Assembly (NCBI GenBank): GCA_963728925.1
Contig: CAVSMB010000031.1
Location: forward strand, 186,001 to 250,000
Reading direction: 5' to 3'
Length of the DNA stretch: 64,000 nucleotides
Source: JBBPZA01 sp963728925
Lineage (GTDB): Bacteria; Actinomycetota; Thermoleophilia; Solirubrobacterales; Solirubrobacteraceae
Shown: positions 16,243-24,786 of the stretch, piece by piece
Position numbering within the stretch: position 1 is the stretch's first letter
Layout of the letters: the number at the start of each line of letters is the position of its first letter
Notes under the pieces: model-generated
Databases searched by the model: none
Seen by the model: only the letters and a program-made list of their open reading frames with translations
Told to the model about the DNA's origin: nothing
Program-made: the position numbers and the translations under genes

Positions 16243-16267
16243 GTTACCTACTGCGTTGGTGTCTTCT
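16243..16267. other. Right attachment junction (attR)
   Basis: The arm GTTACCTACTGCGTT (16243-16257) is followed by the core CTTCT (16263-16267), then by the transposase codons for CADEK. Joining the two element ends recreates an attP with 15-base inverted arms around the core, the usual architecture for large serine recombinases. Confidence 0.8.
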
Positions 16268-16848
16268 CGTCGGCGCAGACGACGTAGTCGCCGGGGTGCA
16301 GGCGCTCGCCCTGCCAACGGCCGGCGTAGAGGTCGAGGATCGGCCCGGCGCGCTCGGCGAACCGCGGATCGCGCGGGAAGATCCACGAGCGGTGCTGCCA
16401 CGGGTTGATCGCGTCTTCTGACAGCCAGCGCCAGACCGTCACGCCCGAGATCTGCTCGACGATCCCGCGCGTGACGGCTTCGCGCGCGAGCTCGCTGGTC
16501 GACCATCGCGACAGCGGCACGCCCTGCTCGGCCGGCAGCGCGCAGGCCATAGCGATCACTTCAGCGCGTACGTGAGGGGGGAAAAGTCGGCGGGCGGCCC
16601 CGTCGCGGACGGTCCTCAAGGCCGACGAGGCGCCGCTCGAAGAAGCGCTTGCGCCACTGCGAGACGACCTCGCGACGGCAGTTCAGGCGCGTCGCGATCT
16701 CGTCATTGCGCAGCCCGTCGGCGGCCATGAGCACCATCTGCGCTCGCGTCACCTGCCAATACGGCAACGTATACGACCGCGCCAACGACTCCAGGACAGC
16801 GCGCTCGTCGTCGTTGAGCTCGATCACGTACGGACTGCTCCTGGGCAT
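16263..16848 (-). pseudogene. IS630 transposase, N-terminal half, with a frame change
   Basis: The ATG at 16848 follows GGGGGGTCCTG. The first frame encodes the helix-turn-helix (DGLRNDEIATRLNCRREVVSQWRKRF) and ends GRPPTFPPSRTR at 16561. A second frame, overlapping it, continues FPPHVRAEVIAMACALPAEQ through WRWLSEDAINPWQHRSW to VVCADEK, where the recombinase element is inserted. The change of frame falls at a run of six C, so it could be a programmed +1 shift or a mutation. Either way the protein cannot be completed in this copy. Confidence 0.8.
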
Positions 16849-16940
16849 CAGGACCCCCCACACCAGCAAGACAGGATGCCACAGAAGCTAGGCTCACGAC
16901 CGGACGCTAATACGTGTGGTTACTTACGAGAGCGACCACT

Positions 16941-17340
16941 AAAGGGACGCGCCGCGGACTCGGCAATGTGTATGACTCCTGCGGCGAAGCTAACAGGCGC
17001 GCCGGAAAGATGCATCCACCTCCCGGCTAGGTCACCGCTCGTCCGCCGGCGCTCAGACGCCCCTCGGCCGAGCATCCACCGCGCATGGTCGAGGAGGCGC
17101 TCCGGCGAGAAGCGATCGGGATCGGGCAGCATCAGGCGCGCGAACTCGTCGGAGACCGCCGACAGGACTCGCGCCGTCAGCTTCGCGTCGGGTGGTTCGC
17201 GCCGAGTGGCCCGCGCGCCGGCCGAAACGCCCCGCGGCGGCGTCTACCATCGACGCCGTCGCAGCCGCGGCCGCACCCGCCCAGCCAGATCACCGTCGCG
17301 ATACCTCCGCGCGGGCGATGGCCTCCATCGTCGCCGCGGG
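16941..17340. other. Gap of about 400 bases without a recognised gene
   Basis: On the minus strand a stretch of about 80 open codons around 16920-17230 reads TARVLSAVSDEFARLMLPD, then RFSPERLLDHARWMLG. It could be the tail of a regulator, but it lacks a start and a recognisable fold, and it runs into the IS630 end. Nothing else is seen. Confidence 0.4.
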
Positions 17341-20217
17341 CTAGACGCTTTCGATGAAGAGCTGGCGCGCCGCTCCGCGCACGGCGAACGCGATCCGGGC
17401 CGTCTTGCCGTCGAGGCTGACGGAGATGGTCGTGACACCCTTGCGTCGCGCTGTGAGCCGCCCGGCCGCGGTCACCGTCACGACGCGGGGGTTGCTGCTG
17501 CGGTAGCGCAGCTTGGCCTTCGCGAAGTCGACGAAGGAGTCGTCCTCGCGGACGGCCGTGACGATGCTCTGCGTCCGGGGGTCGGTGCCGGTGGGGGCGA
17601 GACCCTGGAGCCACCGGTTCGTGCCGCGCAGGTTGAGTGTGTCGCCGACCTTCAGCGTGGACTTCGGAGCCTGGGCGGTCAGGTGGCGGATGGAGCGGTC
17701 GATGCGGCCCGACATGCGGACGGGCAGCCGGCGCGCGACGTCGCCGGCCGAGCGGGAGACCTCGAAGGTCCAGCTGCCCGGGTAGACCCGGGAGCGCTTC
17801 GCCGAGGGATCCCACAGCCGCAGCGCGTCCGCGATGGGGATATCGATGGCGATCGCCTGCGAGGCGCCGGGAGCGAGCTCGCGCGTCTTGCGGAAGCCGA
17901 CGAGGCGACGGATCGGCACCTCGCGGCCGGCGATCTTCGGCGCCTGGCGTAGACCTGTACGACGTCTGCGCCGGCGCGCGAGCCGGTGTTCGTGACCGTG
18001 AGGGTGACCCTCGCGGTGTCGTTGGCGTCGGCGGTGGGGCGGTTGATGCGGGTCTTCGACCAGCGGAACGTCGTGTAGCTCAGCCCGAAGCCGAAGCGGT
18101 AGGCCGGCTTGCCGGTGAAGTACTGGTAGGTCCGGCCGAGCCCGCCGGTCTTGCCCGGCGCGAGGTCGTAGTCGTTCATCGGCGGCAGCTGGGAGCCGTC
18201 GCGGTACCAGGTGAAGTTCAGGCGCCCGCTCGGGTTGACGGCGCCCAGCAGCGCGCCGGCGAAGGCGCGCCCCTGGCGCTGGCCGTCGGGGCCGCTGAAG
18301 AGGACCGAGGCGACCTTGTCCTTGACGGCGCCGAGCTCGACCATGCCGCCCGCCTGCACGACGAGCGCGAGGCGCGGGTTGCCCACGGCGGCGGTCTGCC
18401 CGACGAGCGAGGTGTAGTTGCCGGGCATCGCGACGTTCTTGCGGTCGGCGCCCTCGGCGTTGGTGCTTGCGTCGGTGCCGACCGTGAGGACCACGAGGTC
18501 GGCGTCACGGACGGCCGGTTGGGTCGCGGCTGAGAGCTTGACCGGCTGCGATGACGTGGAGGAGGAGCCGGCGGCGTCATAGGTGATCGACGCGCCGGGG
18601 TTGGCGGCCTGGATCGCCTCGGTCAGCCCCTGACGGAGGCTGATCCGCTCGGCAGGCGCGCCCGAGTAGCCGCCGAGGAACACCTTGTCGGCCTGGTCGC
18701 CCAGGAGGACGACCCGGTCGAGCTTCTTCGGGTCGGCCGGCAGCAGCGGCCCGCTCGCGCCGGCGGGCGCCCCGTTCTTGAGGAGGACCAGCGACCGCTC
18801 GGCGACCTCCTCGGTGAGGGCGCGGTGCTCCCTGCTCTGGATGACCGAGGCCCTGATCTTCGTGTACGGCTGTCCGGCGCGCGGATCGAACTCGCCGGTC
18901 TTCATGCGAAGGGTGAACACCCGCACGAGCGCACGGTCGATGACGTCCTCGCTCAAGACGCCGGCCTTGAGCGCCTCGCGGACGTAGGAGATGGTGTTCT
19001 CGCCACCGGTGAGACGTGCACCGAGATCGCCGAGCGGCGGCCACGAGTCCGGATCGCTGTCATCGCCCGAGCAGTTGACGTCGTTGCCGGCGCGCAGCGA
19101 GAACGCCTCGCCCCCGGCCTTGCCGCTCATCGTCGTACCGTCGGCCTCGCGCGTCCACTTCGCCCGCTCGCCGCCGTGGTCGGTGCTCCATTCCGGCGGC
19201 GCCCAGTTATGGCCGCGAAGATCCAAGGCCGAGCCGGTAGGGCCGATGCCGGGGTTGGCATCACGGTAGGTCGTCGCCACGCCGCCGCAGTCGGAGGTGA
19301 TGTATCCGTCAAGGCCCCAGGTCCGGCGGGCCAACACGTTGAGCAGCAGCGAATTCGCCACCGCCGGGGTGCCGTTCACCGCGTTGCAGGAGGACATCAG
19401 GCCACTGACGCGACCCTCCTCGACGACCCGGCGGAACTGCGGTGTGTAGTACTCGCGGATGGTCGCCTCGTCGGTGTTCGAGGAGATCGCGGTCCGAAGG
19501 CCCTCGACGTTGTTGAGCGCGAAGTGCTTCGCCGTCGCGACCGCCTTGAGGTAGGAGCCGCGCAGCTTGCCGTCGGCCGTCTGGTCCTGGAAGCCGTCCA
19601 CATAGGCGCTGCCCATCTTGCCGACGAAGAACGGATCCTCGCCGAATGCCTCGTCGTTGCGGCCCCACCGCGGATCGCGCGCCAGGTTGATCGTTGGGTT
19701 GAAGTAGAAGAGCGAGCCATAGTCCGACCGGCTCGGCCCGAGGTTGTTGCCGCCCTTGCCGAAGAGCGCCGGGTCGAGGAACCCGCGCGCCTCATCGGAG
19801 ATCGCGTCCGTCTCGCGCCCCATGAGGGCCGGATCCCAGCTCATGCTCGCCGCGAAGTTCGTCGGGAAGCTCGTGGCCGGCGTCGGGCCGGGGATCGTGC
19901 GTTCGGCGCCGCCGAACCAGTTGCCGCCCCAGAACGCCGAGACGCCGTGCTGCGCCTCGCTCCAATACGTGTACTCCTGCACGCCCAGCCGCGGGATCGC
20001 CGACGCGTTGCTCGTGCCGAGCTGGGCCGCCTTCTCGGCCAGGGTCATGCGGGGCCACCAGATCGGCAGCCCGCTCCGGGAACGACAACCTCGTGTTCCG
20101 GTAGGCAGGCTCGGCCGCCGATGCGAGGGGAGCGCCGAGGAGCAGCGCAACGGTCGAGAGTGCGCCGAGCGCCGCCATCTTCACCAACTGAGCCCTCCTC
20201 ATCTTCAGGGCCCGCAT
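17341..20217 (-). pseudogene. Secreted family 3 glycoside hydrolase with a C-terminal Ig-like domain, two frameshifts
   Basis: The first frame gives a signal peptide (MAALGALSTVALLLGAPLASA) and the mature start EPAYRNTRLSFPERAADLV. One extra C near 20048 then moves the frame to RMTLAEKAAQLG. The long frame holds the GH3 barrel with the nucleophile region LDGYITSDCGG, the second alpha/beta domain (LLKNGAPAG, VGTDASTNAEG) and the fibronectin-like domain (GFGLSYTTF). Near 17940 a missing base moves the frame again to APKIAGREVPIRRLVGFRKT. The rest includes a BIG2-like Ig domain (RYRSSNPRVVTVTAAGRLTA). Intact relatives are beta-xylosidases or beta-glucosidases. As given, no complete enzyme can be made. 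Confidence 0.85.
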
Positions 20218-20279
20218 GACCCGACCCGCACGCCGGACTGCGAAGCGCGAGAACCCGCTCTGGAAGGTGAGAACGGTGA

Positions 20280-20350
20280 AGCGGGATACGGGAATCGAAC
20301 CCGTCTCTCCAGCTTGGGAAGCTGGCGTTCTACCGATGAACTAATCCCGC
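20280..20350 (-). tRNA. tRNA-Gly (anticodon CCC)
   Basis: The 71-base sequence folds as a cloverleaf. The 7-pair acceptor stem is GCGGGAT with ATCCCGC, the anticodon stem CCAGC/GCTGG has loop TTCCCAA, and the T arm contains GGTTCGATTCC. No CCA is encoded. It sits between the GH3 gene and the SnoaL-like gene, whose last codons overlap its first 11 bases. Confidence 0.95.
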
Positions 20351-20769
20351 TCGGTGCGGCGACGGAGTCTAGAGGCCGCGGGTTGGTAGAGCAGGGAGAG
20401 GGGGTTGACGGCGTCGTGGAAGGCGACGGCGACGGCGCGCTCGCCGCGGACGTGCCAGAAGTGCGAGAACTTGAACGAGGAGGACTCGGGCGCGCCGCGT
20501 GGCCGCGCCGTCATCCGGCCGCTGGCGACGAGCACGTCGCCCAGCGAGGTCACGTCGGCGATGTCGGCCCGGAACTCCTCGTAGGCTTCCCACAGCGTGT
20601 CGTAGAACTCGCGTACCCCCTCGAGCCCGCGGAACACGGGGTGGACGCCCATTGGGTCGAGCGGCATGCGGAACTCGATCGCGGGGTCGAGCAGGCCGAG
20701 GATCTCGTCGACGTCGCGCCGGTTGAACGCCTCGTACCCACGCCGGATGCCTCGCTCGTCGCTGATCAT
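20341..20769 (-). CDS. SnoaL-like / NTF2-fold protein
   Basis: The ATG at 20769 gives 142 residues; a TTG at 20775 is also in frame. The chain shows the usual start of these folds (RGIRRGYEAFNRRDVDEILG, then LLDPAIEFRMP). The end of the sheet follows (SFKFSHFWHVRGERAVAVAF). Members are polyketide cyclases, small-molecule isomerases or of no known activity, so no substrate can be given. Its stop codon lies inside the 5' end of the tRNA-Gly gene on the same strand. Confidence 0.8.
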   Translation of the reverse strand: MISDERGIRRGYEAFNRRDVDEILGLLDPAIEFRMPLDPMGVHPVFRGLEGVREFYDTLWEAYEEFRADIADVTSLGDVLVASGRMTARPRGAPESSSFKFSHFWHVRGERAVAVAFHDAVNPLSLLYQPAASRLRRRTERD

Positions 20770-20785
20770 CGGCAATCAGGAGTAT

Positions 20786-20854
20786 GCCCGGCCGCGGCGG
20801 ACCGAACCGCCCGGCCGTGGCGGACCGAACCGCCCGGCCGCGGCGGACCGAACC
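20786..20854. repeat. Three tandem 23-base repeats
   Basis: Three head-to-tail copies of a 23-base unit (20786-20808, 20809-20831, 20832-20854) differ at one base in the middle copy. Each contains GGCGGACCGAACC. They lie in the divergent gap between the SnoaL-like gene and the TlpA-like gene, 33 bases before the latter's ATG. Confidence 0.9.
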
Positions 20855-20886
20855 GGCACCGGGGTCGCGCGCGTACCCTTGTTCGC

Positions 20887-21426
20887 ATGAGGCGCTCGGC
20901 CGTCCCCGCCGTCGTCATCGTCGCGGCTGCGGCGCTGATCGGCCTGCTCGTCTACGGCGTCGCCAGTCGGGGCGCCGACACGACGATCGACGACAGCCTG
21001 GCCAAGGGCAAGGCGGTGAAGGCTCCCGACCGCACGCTCCCGCTGCTCAACAGCACGGGCACGCAGTCGATCGCCGGGCTGCGGGGCAAGGTCGTGGTCC
21101 TGAACTTCTGGGCCTCGTGGTGCACGCCCTGTCGCGCGGAGGCGCCGGTGCTCGAGCGCGCGCAGCGGCGACTGCAGGGCGCCGACGGGACGGTGCTGGG
21201 CGTCAACTACCGCGACACCAGCGGTGACGCCAAGGGCTTCGAGCGCCAGTACGGGCTGAGCTATCCGAGCGTGCGCGACGTCGACGGGAGGCTCGCCAAG
21301 GACTACGGAACGGTAGCGCTGCCCGAGACCTTCGTGATCGATCGCGACGGGATGATCGTCGCCAAGAGCCGCGGCACCGTGTCGCAGCGGTTCATGGACC
21401 AGGCGCTCGCGCCGCTGCTGCGATGA
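20887..21426 (+). CDS. TlpA/CcmG-like membrane-anchored thioredoxin
   Basis: The 179-residue protein has an N-terminal membrane anchor (residues 6-25) and a thioredoxin fold with the active site WASWCTPC (Cys79, Cys82). The GTVALPETFVIDRDG segment with its cis-Pro follows. It should face the outside and reduce apocytochrome or CcmH cysteines before haem attachment, with electrons from CcdA encoded two genes downstream. Its stop overlaps the ccmH start (ATGA), so the two are translationally coupled. Tandem repeats lie in its promoter region. Confidence 0.9.
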   Translation: MRRSAVPAVVIVAAAALIGLLVYGVASRGADTTIDDSLAKGKAVKAPDRTLPLLNSTGTQSIAGLRGKVVVLNFWASWCTPCRAEAPVLERAQRRLQGADGTVLGVNYRDTSGDAKGFERQYGLSYPSVRDVDGRLAKDYGTVALPETFVIDRDGMIVAKSRGTVSQRFMDQALAPLLR

Positions 21427-21899
21427 GCGGACGCATCGCCACCCTGTTCGTGCTGCTCGCGCTCGCCGTGCCCGCGGCGGCCGGCGCGGCGCCGCGCGCG
21501 GCCCTGCCCGATGTCGAGGACGAGGTCATGTGCGTGGTCTGCGGGACGCCGCTGAACCTCGCCCAGGCGCCCCAAGCCGACCGCGAGCGGGCGTTCATCC
21601 GAGGCCTCATCGACCAGGGCCTGACCAAGGACGAGATCAAGGCGCGGCTGAAGGCCGAGTACGGCACGAGCGTGCTCGCGCTGCCCGAGGACAAGGGCTT
21701 CGACCTCGCCGTCTACGTCGTGCCGATCGCCGTCGTCGCGCTCGCACTCGCCGGGCTGGCTCTCGGCGTCCCGCGCTGGCGCCGGCGGCGCGACGCGGCG
21801 GCCGCGAACGGCGAGTCCGAGTCCGAGCCCGTGACCCCCGAGCCGACCTCCGAGGAGGCGCGCCGCCTCGACGAGGAGCTCGCGCGCTTCGAGCGCTGA
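21423..21899 (+). CDS. ccmH: Cytochrome c maturation protein CcmH
   Basis: The 158-residue protein has a signal/anchor (residues 5-22) and the redox pair EVMCVVCGTPL (Cys37, Cys40). The three-helix bundle follows (RAFIRGLIDQGLTKDEIKAR), then a membrane helix at about 100-120 and a charged tail. This is the CcmH/CycL layout. CcmH reduces the apocytochrome CxxCH cysteines. It lies between the TlpA-like gene and ccdA. Confidence 0.9.
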   Translation: MSGRIATLFVLLALAVPAAAGAAPRAALPDVEDEVMCVVCGTPLNLAQAPQADRERAFIRGLIDQGLTKDEIKARLKAEYGTSVLALPEDKGFDLAVYVVPIAVVALALAGLALGVPRWRRRRDAAAANGESESEPVTPEPTSEEARRLDEELARFER

Positions 21900-21902
21900 G
21901 CC

Positions 21903-22658
21903 GTGCCGCTCGCGCAGTCCGCCGCCGACACCACGGTGATCGCCGCCTTCGCGGTCGGCTTCGCCTCGTTCCTCTCCCCCTGCGTGCTGCCCCTCGTGCC
22001 GGGCTACATCTCCGCCGTCTCGGGCGTCTCGATCGCCGAGCTGCACGAGGGCGAGCGGGGGCTGCGCCGGGTGCTGATGCCCGCCGTGGTCTTCTCGCTC
22101 TCGTTCACCGTCGTGTTCGTGGCCCTCGGCATGACCGCGACCGGCCTGGGCTCGACCCTCCAGGACCACCGCGACACGCTCGACAAGGTGGCCGGTGCGC
22201 TGATCGTCGCGCTTGGCGTGTTCTTCGTCCTGACGCCGTTCGTGACCAAGTTCAACAAGGAGTGGCGGCCCGACGCGCTCATCCGCCGCGCGGGCTCGGG
22301 CGGCCCGCTGATCGCCGGCGCGGCCTTCGCCGTCGCGTGGACGCCCTGCGTCGGCCCCACGCTCGGCGCGATTCTCACCGCAGCCGCGACGCAGGACTCG
22401 GTCGGCCACGGCGGCGTGCTCCTCGCCTTCTACTCGCTCGGCCTCGCGGTGCCGTTCCTGCTGACCGCGATCGCCTTCGACAAGGCGACGACGGCCTTCC
22501 GCTGGCTGCGCGACCACTACTTGCTGATCACCGGGATCGCCGGAGCCGTGCTGATCGGCATGGGGATCCTCATGTTCACCGGCGAGCTCACGCGCCTGAA
22601 CAGCGAGGCGCAGAAGGCGCTGGCCAGCCTCGGCCTGGACTTCATCTACAGCCTGTAG
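21903..22658 (+). CDS. ccdA: Cytochrome c biogenesis protein CcdA
   Basis: This 251-residue protein with about six membrane helices starts at GTG, 4 bases after ccmH. The redox cysteines are in FLSPCVLPLVPGY (helix 1) and WTPCVGPTLGA (helix 4), each followed by Pro, as in CcdA/DsbD. It carries electrons from cytoplasmic thioredoxin to the outer thioredoxin-like protein of this operon. Confidence 0.94.
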   Translation: MPLAQSAADTTVIAAFAVGFASFLSPCVLPLVPGYISAVSGVSIAELHEGERGLRRVLMPAVVFSLSFTVVFVALGMTATGLGSTLQDHRDTLDKVAGALIVALGVFFVLTPFVTKFNKEWRPDALIRRAGSGGPLIAGAAFAVAWTPCVGPTLGAILTAAATQDSVGHGGVLLAFYSLGLAVPFLLTAIAFDKATTAFRWLRDHYLLITGIAGAVLIGMGILMFTGELTRLNSEAQKALASLGLDFIYSL

Positions 22659-22664
22659 AGGCGA

Positions 22665-24314
22665 CTACATGCTCTCCGGAGCAGCCACTCCCAGCAGGTC
22701 GAGCGCCTGGGCGATGGTTCGCTTGCTCGCGACCGAGAGGGCGAGGCGGAAGGACTCGACCTCGCGGGGCTCGGCGCCGACGACCCGGCAATCGCGGTAG
22801 AAGATCGTGAAGTCCTGCGCGAGCTCGAGGGCGTAGGCGGCGATGCGGTGGGGCGCGCGGCGCGCGGCCGCCTCGGCAACCTCGCCCGGGAAGGCGAGCA
22901 GGCGCTTGAGCAGGGCGCGCTCCGCCGGCTCCAGCTCGCCGCCGGTCGCGCCTCCCTGCGCCGTCGCGACCGCCTCGGCCACCCGTCCGGGGCCTGCCTT
23001 GGCCAGGATCGAGGCGATCCGGGCGTGCGCGTACTGCACGTAGTAGACGGGGTTCTCGTTGGATTCCTCCCGCGCGAGGTCGATGTCGAGGTCGACCGTC
23101 GTGTCGTGCGAGCGCTGGAGCAGGAAGAAGCGCGCGGCGTCCACGCCGATCTCGTCGACCAGCTCGTCGAGGGTCACGAAATCCCCGCGGCGCTTGGACA
23201 TCGACGCGCGGGAACCGCCCTCGACCACGTTGACGAACTGCATGATCAGGAGCTCGAGGCGGTCGGGGTCGTCACCCAGCGCCTCCCAGGCCGCCTTCAT
23301 GCGCCGCACGTAGCCGTGGTGGTCGGCCCCGAGCACGTTGATGTAGCGGTCGAAGCCCGCCTTGCGCTTGTGCTCGTGGTGGGCGATGTCCGAGGCGAAG
23401 TAGGTGAGCTCACCCGACTGACGGCGCAGGACGCGGTCCTTGTCGTCGCCGAAGGCGGTCGTGCGCAGCCACTCGGCGTCCTCGTGGCGGTAGAGGTGGC
23501 CGCTGCGCTCCAGCTGGGTGAGCAGCTCGTGGACCGAGCCCTCGTGGAGGCTTCGCTCGGAGAACCAGGTGCCGAAGTCGACGCGGTAGCGGTGCAGCGA
23601 CGCGCGGATCTGCTCGACGATGATCACGACAGCGCGCCGGGCCAGGTCATCGGGGTCGCCGTCGGCCGCGCCCGGGATCCGCTCGGCGAGCTCGCGGACG
23701 TACTCGCCCTCGTAGCCCCCCTCCGGCACCTCCTCGCCGCGCGCCCGGGCGCGCACCGACTCGCCGAGCTTGCGGATCTGGGTCCCGTAGTCGTTGACGT
23801 AGTACTCGCGCTCGACGGAGTGCCCGGCCAGGGCGAGCACGCGCGCGAGAGAATCTCCGAAGGCCGCATGGCGCCCTCCCGCTGCGGTGAGCGGACCGGT
23901 CGGGTTCGCCGAGACGAACTCGATGAGGATGCGCTCGGCACCCGGCGCGCCGGCGACAGCGCCGCCGAAGCCCTCCTCGGCCCTCAGCAGATGCGCCAGG
24001 GCGTCGCGGAACCACGCGTCGGCGAGGAAGAGGTTCAGGAAGCCGGGGCCCGCGACCTCCGCGCGCTCGAGCCTCGGGCCCAGGCCACTTTCCATCTCGG
24101 CCACGAGGCGCTGGGCGATCGCGCGTGGCGACTCGCCGAGCACGGGCGCCAGGAGCATCGCCGCGTTGGTCGAGTAGTCGCCGAGGTCCGGTCGCGGCGG
24201 GCGCTCGAGGGTCGGAGCGCTCGCCTCCCCAGAGCCGTCGCGCAGCGCCGCGGCGGCCTCCTCAACCGTCGCCCGCAGCCTGGAGAGTGGGTCGCCGACG
24301 GCTTCGGAGCGCAT
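22665..24314 (-). CDS. argS: Arginyl-tRNA synthetase
   Basis: The ATG at 24314 gives 549 residues, the family's normal length; longer readings run into rlmH. The N-terminal Add-1 domain (DLGDYSTNAAMLLAP) is followed by the class I catalytic core. The HIGH-motif position, within SANPTGPLTAAGGRHAAFGD, reads T-A-A-G instead of H-x-G-H. The KMSKS region reads SMSKRRGD. The anticodon-binding DALR domain ends the protein (YALELAQDFTIFYRDCRV). It charges tRNA-Arg. It is convergent with ccdA, with 6 bases between. Confidence 0.93.
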   Translation of the reverse strand: MRSEAVGDPLSRLRATVEEAAAALRDGSGEASAPTLERPPRPDLGDYSTNAAMLLAPVLGESPRAIAQRLVAEMESGLGPRLERAEVAGPGFLNLFLADAWFRDALAHLLRAEEGFGGAVAGAPGAERILIEFVSANPTGPLTAAGGRHAAFGDSLARVLALAGHSVEREYYVNDYGTQIRKLGESVRARARGEEVPEGGYEGEYVRELAERIPGAADGDPDDLARRAVVIIVEQIRASLHRYRVDFGTWFSERSLHEGSVHELLTQLERSGHLYRHEDAEWLRTTAFGDDKDRVLRRQSGELTYFASDIAHHEHKRKAGFDRYINVLGADHHGYVRRMKAAWEALGDDPDRLELLIMQFVNVVEGGSRASMSKRRGDFVTLDELVDEIGVDAARFFLLQRSHDTTVDLDIDLAREESNENPVYYVQYAHARIASILAKAGPGRVAEAVATAQGGATGGELEPAERALLKRLLAFPGEVAEAAARRAPHRIAAYALELAQDFTIFYRDCRVVGAEPREVESFRLALSVASKRTIAQALDLLGVAAPESM

Positions 24315-24331
24315 CGGTCTGAGCGTAGCGG

Positions 24332-24739
24332 TCAGTAGTGGTAGGGCTCGCCCGCGAGGATCTTGTGCCCCCGGTAGATCTGCTCGAGGAGCACGACGCG
24401 CGCGAGCTGGTGAGGCAGGGTCAGCGGCCCGAGCGAGATCCGGTGGTCGACGTCGTCGAGCTCGAGGCCGAGCGGGCCGCCGATCACGAAGCACAGGTCG
24501 CGCGAGCTCTGGCGGCGCTGCTCGAGGAAGCGGGCGAAAGCGATGCTGTCGAAGGCCTGCCCCTCGCGGCTGAGCAGCGACACGAACGCACGCTCAGGCC
24601 GGCGCCGTCCGACGGCCTCTTCCTCGCGAACCTCCAGGAGCTCGAGGCGGGTATAGCGGGCGAGGAGCTTGCGGTAGTGCTGCACGTCGTCGGCGTAGGG
24701 CGGTCGAAGCCGGCCGACGGCGAGGACGACGATCCGCAC
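24332..24739 (-). CDS. rlmH: 23S rRNA (pseudouridine1915-N3)-methyltransferase RlmH
   Basis: The 135-residue SPOUT-family protein shows the knot motifs CFVIGGPLGL and SLGPLTLPHQLARVVLLEQI, ending YRGHKILAGEPYHY, the RlmH signature. It methylates N3 of pseudouridine in helix 69 of the large subunit on assembled 70S ribosomes. It precedes argS in the same direction with an 17-base gap. Confidence 0.94.
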   Translation of the reverse strand: MRIVVLAVGRLRPPYADDVQHYRKLLARYTRLELLEVREEEAVGRRRPERAFVSLLSREGQAFDSIAFARFLEQRRQSSRDLCFVIGGPLGLELDDVDHRISLGPLTLPHQLARVVLLEQIYRGHKILAGEPYHY

Positions 24740-24786
24740 GCTGCGATACTAGGCCGCCCCGACGCCCCACGCGAAGGAGCCGAGAC

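Larger units (their letters stand above)
14047..16267 (-). mobile_element. 2.2 kb serine-recombinase integrative element inserted in the IS630 transposase gene
   Basis: The transposase protein motif VCADEKPSIQARHRKAQ is split between Lys and Pro, which fixes the insertion point. The sequence CTTCT is present at both junctions (14047-14051 and 16263-16267), so the element is about 2216 bases. It carries the recombinase, a ribbon-helix-helix-like gene and perhaps one more small gene, with no cargo. Inverted arms lie just inside both ends. Confidence 0.85.
13445..16940 (-). mobile_element. IS630-family insertion sequence carrying a nested element
   Basis: Imperfect terminal repeats are visible: AGTGGTCTGGCTCGGAAGT starting at 13445 and, on the other strand, AGTGGTCGCTCTCGTAAGT ending at 16940. 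TA flanks the left end; the right flank is not a clean TA. Without the nested 2.2 kb element the copy would be about 1.28 kb, typical for the family. The transposase is on the minus strand and is split into two parts by the recombinase element. Confidence 0.7.

Noticed and set aside
20786..20854. CRISPR remnant
   Set aside because: The three 23-base units are directly adjacent with no spacer sequence.
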